Shown here one piece after another: positions 10,527 through 21,002 of a stretch of DNA of 64,000 bases (position 1 is its first letter; each line of letters begins with the position of its first letter). A program made the translations under genes and the position numbers. The notes beneath the pieces were generated by a model. That model saw only the letters and a program-made list of their open reading frames with translations. It did not search any database and had not been told where the DNA came from. Source of the DNA: Schistocerca nitens (taxonomy: Eukaryota > Arthropoda > Insecta > Orthoptera > Acrididae); the NCBI RefSeq assembly GCF_023898315.1, contig NC_064616.1, forward strand, positions 643,432,974-643,496,973, written 5' to 3'.

Positions 10527-10744
10527 TCGTTTTATCGACATGAATTAATAGGGAGAGTAAACAACTCTATATGAATTAACAGGGAGGGTAAAACACGAAG
10601 AACAGCAAGTACTCCAGAGTCGACTTGATAGCGCTCTGTTGCATATCGGTAGCACTCAGTATGGGCCACGGCGTTAATTTTACTGATGGGTACTGGTTAT
10701 TCTTCGCGTTTTATTGTCAATGTTAATTCATATCGATAAAACGA
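10527..10744. repeat. 22-bp inverted repeat with about 174-bp spacer
   Basis: 'tcgttttatcgacatgaatt' (10527-10548) is repeated in inverse orientation at 10723-10744 with one mismatch. A second copy of the inner words 'atgaattaacagggagggta' lies at about 10571-10590. This may be the ends of a small non-coding inverted-repeat element, but the family is not recognised. Confidence 0.55.
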
Positions 10745-10989
10745 GCATCACACTACTCTAATTTGAGGCTACCCTGCCGAATGGAAATCTGCAGAAACAC
10801 CAGTGAAAAATTGTCTGATGACTCTTGGGAGAGACGTATCAGTTAATACCATAATTTACAATTATAATTAATATATTAGTTACTGTTAACCGGTTATCTG
10901 AATAATATAACAAAAATAAATGCCCCTCTAGCTGTTGGGACCACTATGCTTACTGGTACACGTATGTTTGATATTAAATCCAAATGACT

Positions 10990-11176
10990 CAAAATTCAAA
11001 TGGCTTTAAACACTATGGGACTTAACATCTGAGGTCATCAGTCCCCTAGACTTAGAACTACTTAAACCTAACTAACCTAAGGACATCACACACATCCATG
11101 CCCGAGGCATGATTCGAACCTGCGTCCGTAGCAGTAGCGCGGTTCCGTACTGAAGCACCTAGAACCGCTCGGCCAC
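10990..11176 (-). repeat. SINE, body family 1, Leu/Ser-like head
   Basis: Minus-strand copy with the exact 11-base duplication tccaaatgact at 10979-10989 and 11177-11187. The head is nearly complete (gagcggttctaggtgcttca on the minus strand), although the first bases are missing. Confidence 0.92.
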
Positions 11177-11187
11177 TCCAAATGACT

Positions 11188-12133
11188 GGCTATGCGTTGT
11201 GGATCACCTATGTCTTCTCCTATTGTAGACGAAGACTTTATAGCTCTGAACTTAAAAAGTTCTCGTGTTAAAGACTTAGAATGTTCGGCTCAACGCAATC
11301 TACTACTTCACCTGCTCCATTCATCAAAATGTAAAATTCGTTTTACAGTCATAACATGCTTAACGCATTTCTCAAATCTGATAAATGTGACCTTAGCGCT
11401 GGATTTGTCATTCAAGACTTGAAAGGATAGTTCTTTAGAGGAGAGTCTTTTAGATGTGTCAGAACACAGCTGCTGGGTTTGAGGGTAGCGGATACTTGAT
11501 TGATCCGTGTTAGATATATGTGTCTGCAATATTAAATATGATAATATTTTCGGAGTGGATCACAGTTCATTGTTCTAAATTAGCCACTTGAATGTAGCAG
11601 GAATAAAAGTTAGTTATCAGTGCAGTCTAATTTTATTACTTGTGTATGCTGATGTTAAGGAAAAACTTACCGAACTGTTTTAGTCAGTTCCGTGTCTCGT
11701 GTGGGATGCACTTTACTGCACAACCCGTCTGTCTGACTGTACCACTGTTAACCGACATAAAGCAGTCAGGAAACAGACTTATAGCGTTCGAACATTTGCT
11801 ACAGGTTGCTTCTCTGCGGCTGCTGTGCACTGTAACGTTGTCTTAAACACATAAAAGAACAGTTACACCACCCACGTAGAGAACAGCAGGGTTAATGCAA
11901 GACGGGAGCGTGACATTAGGTGAGGCAGCAGAAATGGAACTCCAGTCTGCACGAACGTGAAAGTAATACCAGCCAGAACCCTAACATAAATGCCACTCCT
12001 GTTTCCAGTGTACCCTCGGCGAGTAATGTGTGTTACTATACGTATGTGGCGGGAGAAACGTACTTCACGTATGTCATTGAGAGCATGTTCTAGTGTGGGT
12101 TGAAGAGTTTGTTAACTAATTAGAGCCACGCTT
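11188..12133. other. Unassigned sequence
   Basis: No recognised repeat or gene. Several short open frames lack family motifs. Confidence 0.5.
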
Positions 12134-12412
12134 TTACATACCAAGCGACGTGCAGTACAGCAACAAGGTCGTGGACCAAATTTTCGCTAGTCGTTGTGGC
12201 ATTGTGCTATGCTCTGTTGCGACATTTCGCTCTAAAGGATCAGACAAATATTTTGTGTCGTACTTTGTTTCATAAACTATTCCTTCGACTATTTTCGTTT
12301 TCCCCTTCCTTTTCAATCGGTGGACAATACCTGGACATATTATTGTGGTGTTATTATTAATACGCAGATATTGTAATGTCTCCTTGACAAAGCGGTGGTT
12401 ATAGACAGACAT
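12134..12412 (-). CDS. Unrecognised 92-codon open frame, possible exon
   Basis: The minus-strand frame starts MSVYNHRFVKETLQYLRI and is rich in Lys, Arg, Thr and Ile, without an obvious repeat origin. It closes at TAA immediately after GGTATGTAA, a close match to a 5' splice-donor consensus. One reading is therefore an exon ending at about 12141 with its partner exons outside any recognisable signal. No family is identified and no signal peptide or membrane segment is visible. Chance is a serious alternative, since 90-codon open frames occur at random in 64 kb. Confidence 0.2.
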   Translation of the reverse strand: MSVYNHRFVKETLQYLRINNNTTIICPGIVHRLKRKGKTKIVEGIVYETKYDTKYLSDPLERNVATEHSTMPQRLAKIWSTTLLLYCTSLGM

Positions 12413-12504
12413 AACTCAGCCTGACTTAAAGGAGAATCGTATCCACCATTCCCTTCGAAAATTCATAAATTTCGCGTACATGCCGATTGTGCTTTCTTTT
12501 GTTG

Positions 12505-12751
12505 GTGGTGGTGGTTAGTGTTTAACGTCCCGTCGACAACGAGGTCATTAGAGACGGAGCACAAGCTCGGGTTAGGGAAGGATTGGGAAGGAAATCGGCC
12601 GTGCCCTTTCAAAGGAACCATCCCGGCATTTGCCTGAAACGATTTAGGGAAATCACGGAAAACCTAAATCAGGATGGCTGGAGACGGGATTGAACCGTCG
12701 TCCTCCCGAATGCGAGTCCAGTGTGCTAACCACTGCGCCACCTCGCTCGGT
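12505..12751 (-). repeat. S2-family SINE, best-preserved copy
   Basis: Flanked by the 12-base duplication tttcttttgttg (12493-12504 and 12752-12763). The minus strand begins with a tRNA-like head: A box in 'gaggtggcgcagtggttagc' and B box 'cggttcaatcccg'. The body follows ('ggttttccgtgatttcccta', then the 'aatgacctcgttgtcgacgg' end). It is the reference copy for the other S2 calls here. Confidence 0.92.
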
Positions 12752-12763
12752 TTTCTTTTGTTG

Positions 12764-13554
12764 TTTGGTAGGAGGATGTGTACTTCGAGAGCTTGCATAC
12801 TATTTCCCTCGATGGAAAACAGCTAAAAAGTTGTCAGCATCCGGTATGCCTTTATTATTTGATCATCTCCCAGATGAGGTCGCTGTCTCACCCTGATACA
12901 GAAATACTCAAACGTAATGCGTGCAGCATAAGTTTTCCGGGTTAGATATTTCTAAAGATAAACGCGCACTCTAACTTACAACGCGTCTATGGCGCTGGAA
13001 GAATTACAGTAAGTTTATGCTTTCCAACTGACTACATACATTATCGGACCCCGCTGTTGTGGTGCAGCGCTGTTCTCGAAAGCTGCCGGCAGACTTGTCT
13101 GGTGAAAGCAGTGATTGGCCTGGAGGCGGGGAAAGTCTATGTCTGCTCTTGTTTGATTCGCATCGCGATTTTCGATAAAAACCCATAATTACTGATGGCC
13201 AACTCAGAGCACTTAACAGTTATTTTATTTTGACTGAGGGCGTTATTATTGTTTTTATTGATATGTGTCAATAAGCAATACCAGTCTACTGATATAAATC
13301 AGAACGTAGCGCACGAATCGGTGTACGTGCGTACAGTGAAAGAAATTGGCGAGTAGAAATTCTTAACCAGGCATGATGCTTAGTAGTTACTATTCTGTGA
13401 TTGATTTTCGTCTTCGTTACATAGTTCAACTGTAGACAACGTGTTCTTTAGACACGGAATTTCTTTCTTGCTCGGTGGGTTTATCACAGGCGTGCTTGGT
13501 CTGTTAGTTGATTTGGGGGAGGTTCCAAACAGCGATGTCATCGGTATCGTATTA
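12764..13554. other. Unassigned sequence
   Basis: No recognised gene. A GC-richer patch at about 13040-13140 lacks identifiable structure. Confidence 0.5.
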
Positions 13555-13725
13555 GAGAATGATGGGGAAGGAATTCGGCTGTGCCCTTTCAAAGGAACCA
13601 TACCGGCATTTATCTAAAGCGATTTACGGAAATCATGGAAAATCTAAATGAGGATGGGCGGACGAGGGTTTGAACCTTCGCCCTCCCGAATGCGAGTGCA
13701 GTGTGTTAATCCTTGCTTCACCGGT
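13555..13725 (-). repeat. S2-family SINE, 3'-truncated
   Basis: Shares ggggaaggaattcggctgtg, cctttcaaaggaaccat, aagcgatttacggaaatcat and cctcccgaatgcgagtgcag with the reference copy. The distal body half (acgtcccgtcgacaacgagg) is absent. Confidence 0.8.
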
Positions 13726-14495
13726 GAGGAGTGCTTGTACGAAAAGAACGGTGTCATGACACCAACTGTGAAATCCTACTAGACTGTGATGCGATATGAA
13801 GGATTCTATAAGACAAAAAGAACTGGAAACTTTACAATGTAGCCTAATGAACTGAACACCGAGTTTTAAAATGAGTAATATTTTTGCAGAAAAAAATACG
13901 AAAATTTTGCTATCCTAAAGAGAAAAGATAAAATGAAGAAAATATGAGTGTATGTCAGACAGGGAGAGGCAAGTTTTAAGAGGAGGCATCACGAGATAGG
14001 CTCCCCTTGAGGACGCAGCTATTGTGCAGAATGGGAAGTTGTTTACGACAAACAGCGATCTCGCAACTAATTCTAAACCCTATATACATTATCTGCGCTG
14101 TCCAAAATGTCGTCCAGTGCCAGGAGGCGCTGCCATCTGAGAATGCTTTCATTTGTGGACGGTAAATGTATTCCCAGGCATTCTTAGGCGATTCTCGAGG
14201 CTCATAAAGACAGCCGTATAGGGTCGTGATGCCTCCTGCAGTAATATTCTGACGACGGCAACCACAGACGTTAAAAGCGCTCCCAAAGAGCTCGATACGC
14301 ATTTTTATTAATCTGTACGGATCTCGAGAAGCGTTTTACGAGGAGAAACTGGACTGAATAGTCTCGCAATGCACATCCGTGTTTAATATACGACGTGTGG
14401 TGCCACGTGAAGCAGGCGCTAGACCTTCGTGTCGAAGAGCTTTTGTCCGCCGCAGTGTGTCAAAAACGCGTAGCTACATGTACTCACACTGAGCG
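13726..14495. other. Unassigned sequence
   Basis: The longest frame, 13976-14302 on the minus strand, has no recognisable domain. Confidence 0.45.
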
Positions 14496-14735
14496 AAGAG
14501 GCAATGTAGTTGTGGCACTGAACTCGCATTTGGGAGCACGTAAAATCCGTGTCCGACCAACCAGATTTAGGTTTTCCGTCATTCCTGTAATTCACTTGAG
14601 GCGAATGCTGGGATGGTTCCTTATAAATGGTACGGCCGGTTTCCCTCACCATCCTTTAAAAAAATCGGTATTTGTACTCTGTCTCTAATGACCTCGTTGT
14701 CGATGGGACGTAACTACTAATCTTCCTTCCTTCCT
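14496..14735 (+). repeat. S2-family SINE, plus strand, diverged
   Basis: Contains actcgcatttgggagcacg, accagatttaggttttccgt, gaatgctgggatggttcctt, ctctaatgacctcgttgtcg in S2 order. The tRNA A-box end is degraded. It ends in a short (cttc)n tail at about 14721-14738. Confidence 0.75.
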
Positions 14736-14955
14736 TCCTAAAATGTCCTTCACAGTTTTCTAGAATTTCGCTGCAAATCCTCTGCTAGGTCTTACAATCT
14801 ACTAAATACCGTTTCCATCAATAAACTGTTAATCTGCCGTTATTTTGCATCATGTATCAATAATTAACCACGCCCTGCTGTAGTTATGCCATTATGGATA
14901 ATACTCTGGCTTTTCAATCTATGACGAAACGAGCAGGTGAATAATTTCATGAACC

Positions 14956-15375
14956 GACAGAGGGGGTGGTGCAGTATTAAGACACTGTACTCGTATTCGG
15001 GAGAACGACAGTTCGAATCCCCGTCCACTCTTCCTTTCCCAGATATCACTAAATCGCTTAAGGTAAATGCTGGGAAAAAAATGGTTCAAATGGCTCTGAG
15101 CACTATGGGACTCAACATCTGTGGTCATAAGTCCCCTAGAACTTAGAACTACTTAAACCTAACTAACCTAAGGACATCACACACATCCATGCCCGAGGCA
15201 GGATTCGAACCTGCGACCGTAGCAGTCGCGCGGTTCCTGACTGAGCGCCTAGAACCGCTAGACCACCGCGGCCGGCTAAATGCTGGGAAAGTTCATTTGA
15301 AGAGGACACGGCCGATTTAGCTCCTCATTCTTCCCCACTCCGAGCTTATGCTTCGTCTCCAGTGATCTAGTGATC
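14956..15375 (+). repeat. S2-family SINE split by another SINE
   Basis: The tRNA-like head (gggggtggtgcagtattaag, then 'cagttcgaatccc') and the body (atatcactaaatcgcttaag ... gtaaatgctgggaaa) are interrupted at 15077. They resume at 15278 with aaatgctgggaaagttcatt through ttcgtctccagtgatct. The insertion duplicated aaatgctgggaaa. Confidence 0.85.
15078..15277 (-). repeat. SINE, body family 1, Leu/Ser-like head, nested in an S2 SINE
   Basis: Complete minus-strand copy beginning (minus) agccggccgcggtggtctag and ending tttgaaccattt. The exact 13-base duplication aaatgctgggaaa lies at 15065-15077 and 15278-15290. This shows that family 1 was active after the S2 copy was already in place. Confidence 0.95.
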
Positions 15376-15394
15376 TTCCTTTTTCCTTTTGAGG

Positions 15395-15785
15395 GAAGGA
15401 TGTGCAGCACTTAACGTGCCGACGATACAGAGGTCATCGAAGGAATCTTCTTCTTTTTCTTGTCCTTTATCCCGCATCGGCGCAGGGTCGGCGTGGTTAC
15501 TGACGGAGATAGCAACGTTAATGCCAACTGTCTGCTTATAGTTTTATTTATGTGGAAGTGAGTGAAAGTTTTCTAAGTGTTGGAGGATCATGAAACTGAA
15601 GCGGGACTTGACTACCAGCTCGGTATTCACCTTGTGGTATGTAGGAAAATGCCTAAAACCCAAACCCAGGCTGTCCGACACACTGACTTTCATCGTTCAT
15701 CCTACGGGGGGATTCAATGCGGGACCGGTGCACCTCCCCGTCTCGGACGGACGCAGTAGCACGCTCGGGTATCTGGGTGGGTAGA
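15395..15785 (-). repeat. Composite repeat: S2 fragment and a further tRNA-like family
   Basis: 15395-15440 matches the S2 end (acttaacgtgccgacgatac, gaggtcatcgaag). From about 15450, wording such as 'aaatgcctaaaacccaaacc', 'caggctgtccgacacactga' and 'gattcaatgcgggaccggtg' matches from memory a separate dispersed arthropod repeat with a tRNA-like end at about 15710-15785. Boundaries are approximate. Confidence 0.45.
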
Positions 15786-15789
15786 TCAT

Positions 15790-15965
15790 CGAAGAAATAG
15801 TGTGGTTGAACGTCCCTGCGCCGCCAAGATCATTAGAGACGGAGCTCAAGCTTGGAATGGACGAGCATGGAGACAACAATCGGCCGTGTCCAGGAAACCA
15901 TCATGAAATTTTCCTTCAGTGGTTTAGGGTAACCGCAGATATTCTGAATCTGGATGACTCGACGG
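15790..15965 (-). repeat. S2-family SINE fragment
   Basis: Shares ttagagacggagctcaagct, acaatcggccgtgtcc, caggaaaccatcatg and ttcagtggtttagggtaacc. The tRNA-like head is missing or decayed. Confidence 0.65.
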
Positions 15966-16337
15966 AGAGAGATCATTGAGTAGATGTGCTATCTGTAGCT
16001 CACCAGACCAGGTACAAGCAAGAAAATCGATTGCGATCTTTTCATAGATGTCGTAATGTCAATTGATTGAAGTGGTTTAGGATCTTCAGGAGAAAACCCA
16101 ATTTTGGGTCGCATGACGGGGTTAGATATGGTAAAACAAATACGCATTTTTATTTGTTTCAAAGGTGGATTTGCCATACCGCTAGCAATTGTAAAGCAAC
16201 TACGGACAATATGAACTCTAAATTTGTTGCACATTTGAGGCCTTTTACCCAATGGCGCCATGATTTGCTTCTTCCTCAGCGCTATTCTCATTCTCTCCGC
16301 CCTCTCTACAGATAATAGTTCCATGTTGTGGACCTAG

Positions 16338-16630
16338 ACGGACAGATCGTTTCTGATAGATCGCCGTGTCATAATCCGCCAATGGCTTCACTGCATTTGG
16401 TATGGAGATCAATGTGGTCAGCAAAGCGCCCTCCCGGTCGTTATCGCGTTTTTTGAATTTGAAAGCGCTACTATTCGGTCAAGTAGCTCTTCAATTGGCC
16501 TGTCGAGGCTGAGTTCATTTCGTTCGAGTCGTCTCATCAAGGAAAAATTCCTAGCAATAGTGGAAATCGAACCCGGGTCCGCAGCGTGGCACTCAGCCGC
16601 GATTACCACTCAGCTCCGGAGGCGGACTCT
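16338..16630 (-). repeat. SINE, body family E, tRNA-like head
   Basis: On the minus strand: a tRNA-like head (gagctgagtggtaatcgcgg, B box 'gggttcgatttcc'), then the family-E body marked by 'gaactcagcctcgacaggcc', 'aattgaagagctacttgacc', 'aacgaccgggagggcg', a ctccata word, and the 3' end 'gattatgacacggcgatct'. The same body has a 5S-like head at 27058-27373. Confidence 0.8.
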
Positions 16631-16666
16631 ACATGACGAGTTGTCAGAAATATTCTGGAAAGCTTA

Positions 16667-17085
16667 TAATGGTGTTCCAGGGTAGGTTGTGCCGACAAGT
16701 AATTGTTAAAAAATTTGATACGTTGAATTGTTTTCGAGTTAATTAGTATTTAAGTTAGCCAGTCAGGCCGGTCCGCGTGCAAATTCAAGCGGCCAGCCAG
16801 AGACGGTGTCGCCAAACGTGTGCTTCGTTTGGTTTTCTAAAACCGAACAAGAGAGCGATACAAAAATTGGACATCGGTATTAAGGATCTAACCCGAGCAG
16901 TTTCGTCCGCTTCATTTACGGTGTGAGAACAACTGACACTAATTGTATCTCACGGGCTGCTTGGATTTGCGCGCGCCACGGCCTGATTGACTAACTTCAG
17001 TGCTAATTACCTCGGTAATGGCGCAACGCATGGAATTTTAACTTAACAATTATTTCTCAGCACAGCCTACCCTGAAACACCATTA
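16667..17085. mobile_element. Foldback (long inverted repeat) element, about 420 bp
   Basis: The left end 'taatggtgttccagggtagg' pairs with the right end, whose inverse is 'taatggtgtttcagggtagg'. The pairing continues through 'ttgtgccgacaagtaattgt' against 'ctgtgctgagaaataattgt' and, further inward, 'agttagccagtcaggccg' against 'agttagtcaatcaggccg'. Arms are roughly 150 bases around an unpaired centre (about 16800-16960). No open frame; non-autonomous. Confidence 0.8.
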
Positions 17086-17201
17086 CAAGCACTTCAGACT
17101 GTTTCTAACCACACTGTACAAAACAGCTCTGTACTTGTTGCTACCGCTTGGTGGTATCCCTCGTAACCTTATTTGCAAACTGATGACCCTAAGAGCTCCA
17201 A

Positions 17202-17372
17202 AAATGTTCAAATTTGTGTGAAATCTTATGGGACTTAACTGCTAAGGTCATCAGTCCCTAAGCTTACACACTACTTAACCTAAATTATCCTAAGGACAAA
17301 CACACACACAGGGAGGACTCGAACCTCCGCCGGGATAAGCCGAACAGTCCATGACTGCAGCGCCTTAGACCG
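17202..17372 (-). repeat. SINE, family 1 relative with a divergent body and head
   Basis: Flanked by a 12-base duplication with one mismatch (taagagctccaa 17190-17201; taagagttccaa 17373-17384). The body reads 'gtgtgaaatcttatgggact' and 'acttaactgctaaggtcatc', a distinct subfamily. The minus-strand head is truncated at 'cggtctaaggcgctgcagtc'. Confidence 0.85.
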
Positions 17373-17691
17373 TAAGAGTTCCAACGAGGTTATGTAAATG
17401 GCACTCGTCCCTATTCAGACCTAGACCTAGCTACGTCCAAAACTCAAGCAAAGTGATCACTATAAAATGAAAGATTTCCTGAGTGCCACACTGTACTCAA
17501 ATTAGAGAAAAAAAAATGCCCCCTTCGCAATATGGTGCCGGAGAGAGGGATATATCACTTCCACTGAGGTTTGGAACACCTGAAAATTTGCAGATTCTCG
17601 CGCTCGTCTCGCTGGACACAGCAGCAGTCTCTCGCACTGCAATTAACGCACGTAAAATTCTTCTCCCGTTTCAAATCCGGATCGAATAGTG

Positions 17692-17889
17692 GTTCAAGTG
17701 GCTCTGAGCACTATGGGACTTAACATCTATGGTCATCAGTCCCCTAGAACTTAGAACTACTTAAACCTAACTAATCTAAGGACATCACACAACACCCAGT
17801 CATCACGAGGCAGAGAAAATCCCTGACCCCGCCGGGAATCGAACCCGGGAACCCGGGCGTGGGAAGCGAGAACGGTACCGCACGACCAC
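17692..17889 (-). repeat. SINE, body family 1, Gly(CCC)-like head
   Basis: Exact 12-base duplication gatcgaatagtg at 17680-17691 and 17890-17901. The head lacks only about 8 first bases (starts cgtggtcgtgcggtaccgtt on the minus strand). Confidence 0.93.
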
Positions 17890-17941
17890 GATCGAATAGT
17901 GAGTGCTGCGACAAACCACACCTGCCGGCTTGGGAAATGAA

Positions 17942-19090
17942 CAGGATGGTTATAATTAAATTTTTGCTACTTGAGAGGGTCCCCGTAAATATGAGTAATC
18001 ATAGGAGAATAAACTTTGTGGAAAAATTTGTAAGGACATGCGGAAGAGAAATAAGGTATAAACCATTGGAAGAAATGTATATTTTAGTTTCGTGATGAGA
18101 GGGTAACATTTATTAATTTCGTGCCATGTTTACGTTCGAGGCTCCAAGCGCTGCACAGTGTGACCACCATCTGCATCCTCGACAACGTAGAACCGCACTA
18201 GAGGTACGTTTTCACAACTGTTAGCAGCTCTTTTCGAACGGTGGATCATGGAACGTTCAGCTGTCATGACACAGCTTGTGCACCGCTTTAAAATCGAATA
18301 TTGCATCCAGCATTCCCAGTCATGGCAACAACAATTTCTTTAACAATCTGTGGCGCAATTGGCTTTCGGTCTCTTCCAGGAACAATTCCCCAAATAGCCA
18401 GTTAACTCGAACTTCCGAATTATGTTCTTCAACCCCGGCACGGGAAGAGGACCTCTCCGTATTCCTTTAATGCGAACCGCATCAGCACTGTTGCTGTTGT
18501 TTTGATAAAACTGCTTTACGCGTAAAGCTGTGTTCACCTTGTCCAGACCCATGCTGACTGTCTACAGCTGTAATGGGTTTCAACTCTACGTCACCACGCC
18601 CGTACCGGGGCCAACGAGATAAGCGGGCCCTACAACGAACTTGTGACATTACGCTAGTCAGCTTGTCCGCCTCATTTCGCGAATGCTCGGCTCCTTGCAA
18701 GGTTCACGGGAAATCAATATTTAATTGAAAAGGTGCCCACTATAGGTTTAATTTTGTCGTGTGCTGTCGAGAACTTGCATGCGTTTAAACACACAATCAG
18801 GAATTATTAAACTCGTCTGAAATAGATACTCGATCCCCGTCAGAGACGGCTGCTTGCACTCGTAAGACCGTTAGTGTCACGTGCTGTGACGTACGCACCA
18901 GGGCGCCTCTTGCTCGTGGGCCTTTGCCAGTACCGATGCCTAACGGCAAGGCATGACACTAACACTACTAACAACGCAAATTCTACAGTGCACAGTTTGA
19001 ACACCATTCGTTTGAATTTGGGTACCCATTCGCTAAACAGTTTCCGTCTATGCTGGCTCAAGTACCGAAAATTTAATTATAACCACCCTG
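17942..19090 (-). mobile_element. Deleted IS630-Tc1-mariner-type element with 34-bp inverted ends
   Basis: The left end 'caggatggttataattaaat' and the right end read inward 'cagggtggttataattaaat' match for about 34 bases (to 'gctacttgag' and 'ggtacttgag'). The interior holds a transposase N-terminus on the minus strand but no catalytic domain. No clean TA duplication is visible, so the flanks have decayed. Confidence 0.8.
18200..18552 (-). pseudogene. Transposase N-terminal remnant
   Basis: From an ATG at 18550-18552, the minus-strand frame runs VNTALRVKQFYQNNSNSADA, then a KGIRRGPLPVPGLKNIIRKF segment and 'ELTGYLGNC', stopping at 18340. The pattern (hydrophobic-V-x-FYQNN-S, GLRRGP, IRKFE-TG-LG) is the first helix-turn-helix of a mariner-like transposase group. 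Past the stop, in broken frames, a degraded second-helix region is suggested by words resembling 'NVPWSTVRKEL' at about 18200-18280. No DDE/D residues follow, so the protein would at most bind DNA. Confidence 0.65.
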
Positions 19091-20560
19091 AATGTTACAG
19101 CCACTAAACCATCTCGCTTGGCTCGTTATGGCTTCCGCCAAGACGAATGCGACAAAGCTCTCACCCGAGGAGTTATAATTCCGTTTTATTGTGGTAATAA
19201 GTACCTAGAGAAAAAAAAAAGAAAAATTAGGTTTTGTCGTCTGAGTGGCATTTTCGTAAAAGACACACTTGCGTTGAACAATTTAGGGAGCCACGGAAAC
19301 CTTAAATCTAAATGCCCGGGTAGGAATTTGGTTTCTCAATGTGTAGTACGGAGATTCAAATCATAATTGAGTCCCTTTGCGCACTGAGAAGCGCCGAGCG
19401 ACCATTAAGGATACCGTTTTTTGGAGTCCGTTGTAGTGATTCTTGTCACTGATGTAGCATTCTATAAAAAGAAGATTTAAGTTTTGTTTCACTATGTGAA
19501 ATACAAAGAGCAACTTTGGGGAAGGACAATGTTTGAAAGTTAGAGTTCCTTTATTTGAAATGCGCCATATTAAACGCTACATCGTTTGGTAGTTCATCAT
19601 GCTCTTGGGAGAGATTCTCAGCTTCATCCTCATACATGTACATACAATAGGGGAATCTTAAATGTTAAGAGTGTTATTTTAAAAAACTGCTAACTGTAGT
19701 ATCATTTACAGGATTACGGTGATTTATACATCTTTTAAGCCATCTCGCTGTAGTATGCTGTGTTAATGACACCTTTAATTTTTTTTCAGTTTGAGATGAA
19801 CGAAATCGATGACGATAGCTCAATATTTCTTACTGCTATGATAGCAGACCGGGGGATCCTTAGCGGCCAGGTTAGATAAATGAATGCAAAAAACGGATGG
19901 GAAGGTATATACTTTGAACGGCATAGGTGACTGAAACTAATTCTGTATTTAAGTATTAGGCTGTTGTGTTGTGCACACATGTCCTCAAAGAGTCTGTAAT
20001 TTTTTCCGAATTCCCCAAACTTTTCGTAAGTCGAGGTAAAATTCGGCGAGAAGGCGAGAGTAAGCGTAGTTCGTTCATCAGCTGATTCACTTTATAACGA
20101 AAATTAGATACGAGCATCGTCTAACAATAAAGAAGTATATTAGCTTGTGAGAAGAGGAGGTCCCCCATTAACCCCAAATGAATAGAGCTCAGATGATTAG
20201 TGAGCTGGAGGCGTAGTGGTGGCCAGCGGACTAATGTGGCGATTAAAATTCAGCCCTCGTCGATAACAACGCCAGATGGTGTGTTCCGCGTTTCGTAACA
20301 CAAAGAGTGCACAGCCGTGACTCTTTCGAAACATGAGCTTTTATCGAACTCAGCCAACTATTGCTGCACCAAGATACTGGGCCACGATTGTTGTAGTAGA
20401 TTAATTATTTCGCTAAATTTATAATGCTCCGAGCAAGTGGAACCTGTAGGGAGCGGAACTGGCAGTCTATATTTACGAGGTTGCCGGCAGACCGCAGGCT
20501 CGCAGAATCGGATTAGAAGTTCGCGTGGGAGTGCTTCGGCAGTGGACGCTGAAGCACGCA
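19091..20560. other. Mostly unassigned sequence; faint S2 traces near 19100-19360
   Basis: 'aaaccatctcgcttggctcg' at about 19107 and 'tttagggagccacggaaacc' at about 19281 look like a badly decayed S2 SINE. Nothing is recognised from 19400 to 20560. Confidence 0.4.
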
Positions 20561-20564
20561 GCAC

Positions 20565-20640
20565 GCCTGGCCTCGCCCGGGGCTCGAACCGAGACTGGCT
20601 GTGTCAATGACCTCTACTGGCCCACGCCGCCAGATCACTC
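20565..20640 (-). repeat. Possible tRNA-like repeat head
   Basis: The minus strand has a good B box ('cggttcgagccccgg') and a weak A-box-like 'gtgggccagtagaggtc' upstream. The stem arms do not form a clear cloverleaf by eye, and no body or duplication was recognised. Confidence 0.25.
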
Positions 20641-21002
20641 CACGCGTCTGCAGCACTCCGCCTGCGTCCCGTCGGGAAGCACAGACATGGGGAAAGCTTA
20701 CAGCTCCAGATTTATGAAGTTGGCGAGGCTGAGCCACACATGCTGCCTTGCAGGAAGAAACTGTTAATAATCAGGGTTGCTCCCGAATGAATATTCAACT
20801 CTGTAACTCAGTGCTCGCCCCTTAGATGTTTCCTAAACGATGAATATTGTGCACTGAACCAAGACTGGAACCGAGACTTGTATAGCATATAGTATAATGA
20901 GTCAATAAGCTTCAAAGCACAGAAAGTGACCACGAATCTCCATATCAAATGTGAATTACCTGTTTAAGTGCTATTGTACACTGGCTTACTTACGTTTCTC
21001 AT
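20641..21002. other. Unassigned sequence
   Basis: No gene or known repeat recognised. Confidence 0.5.
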
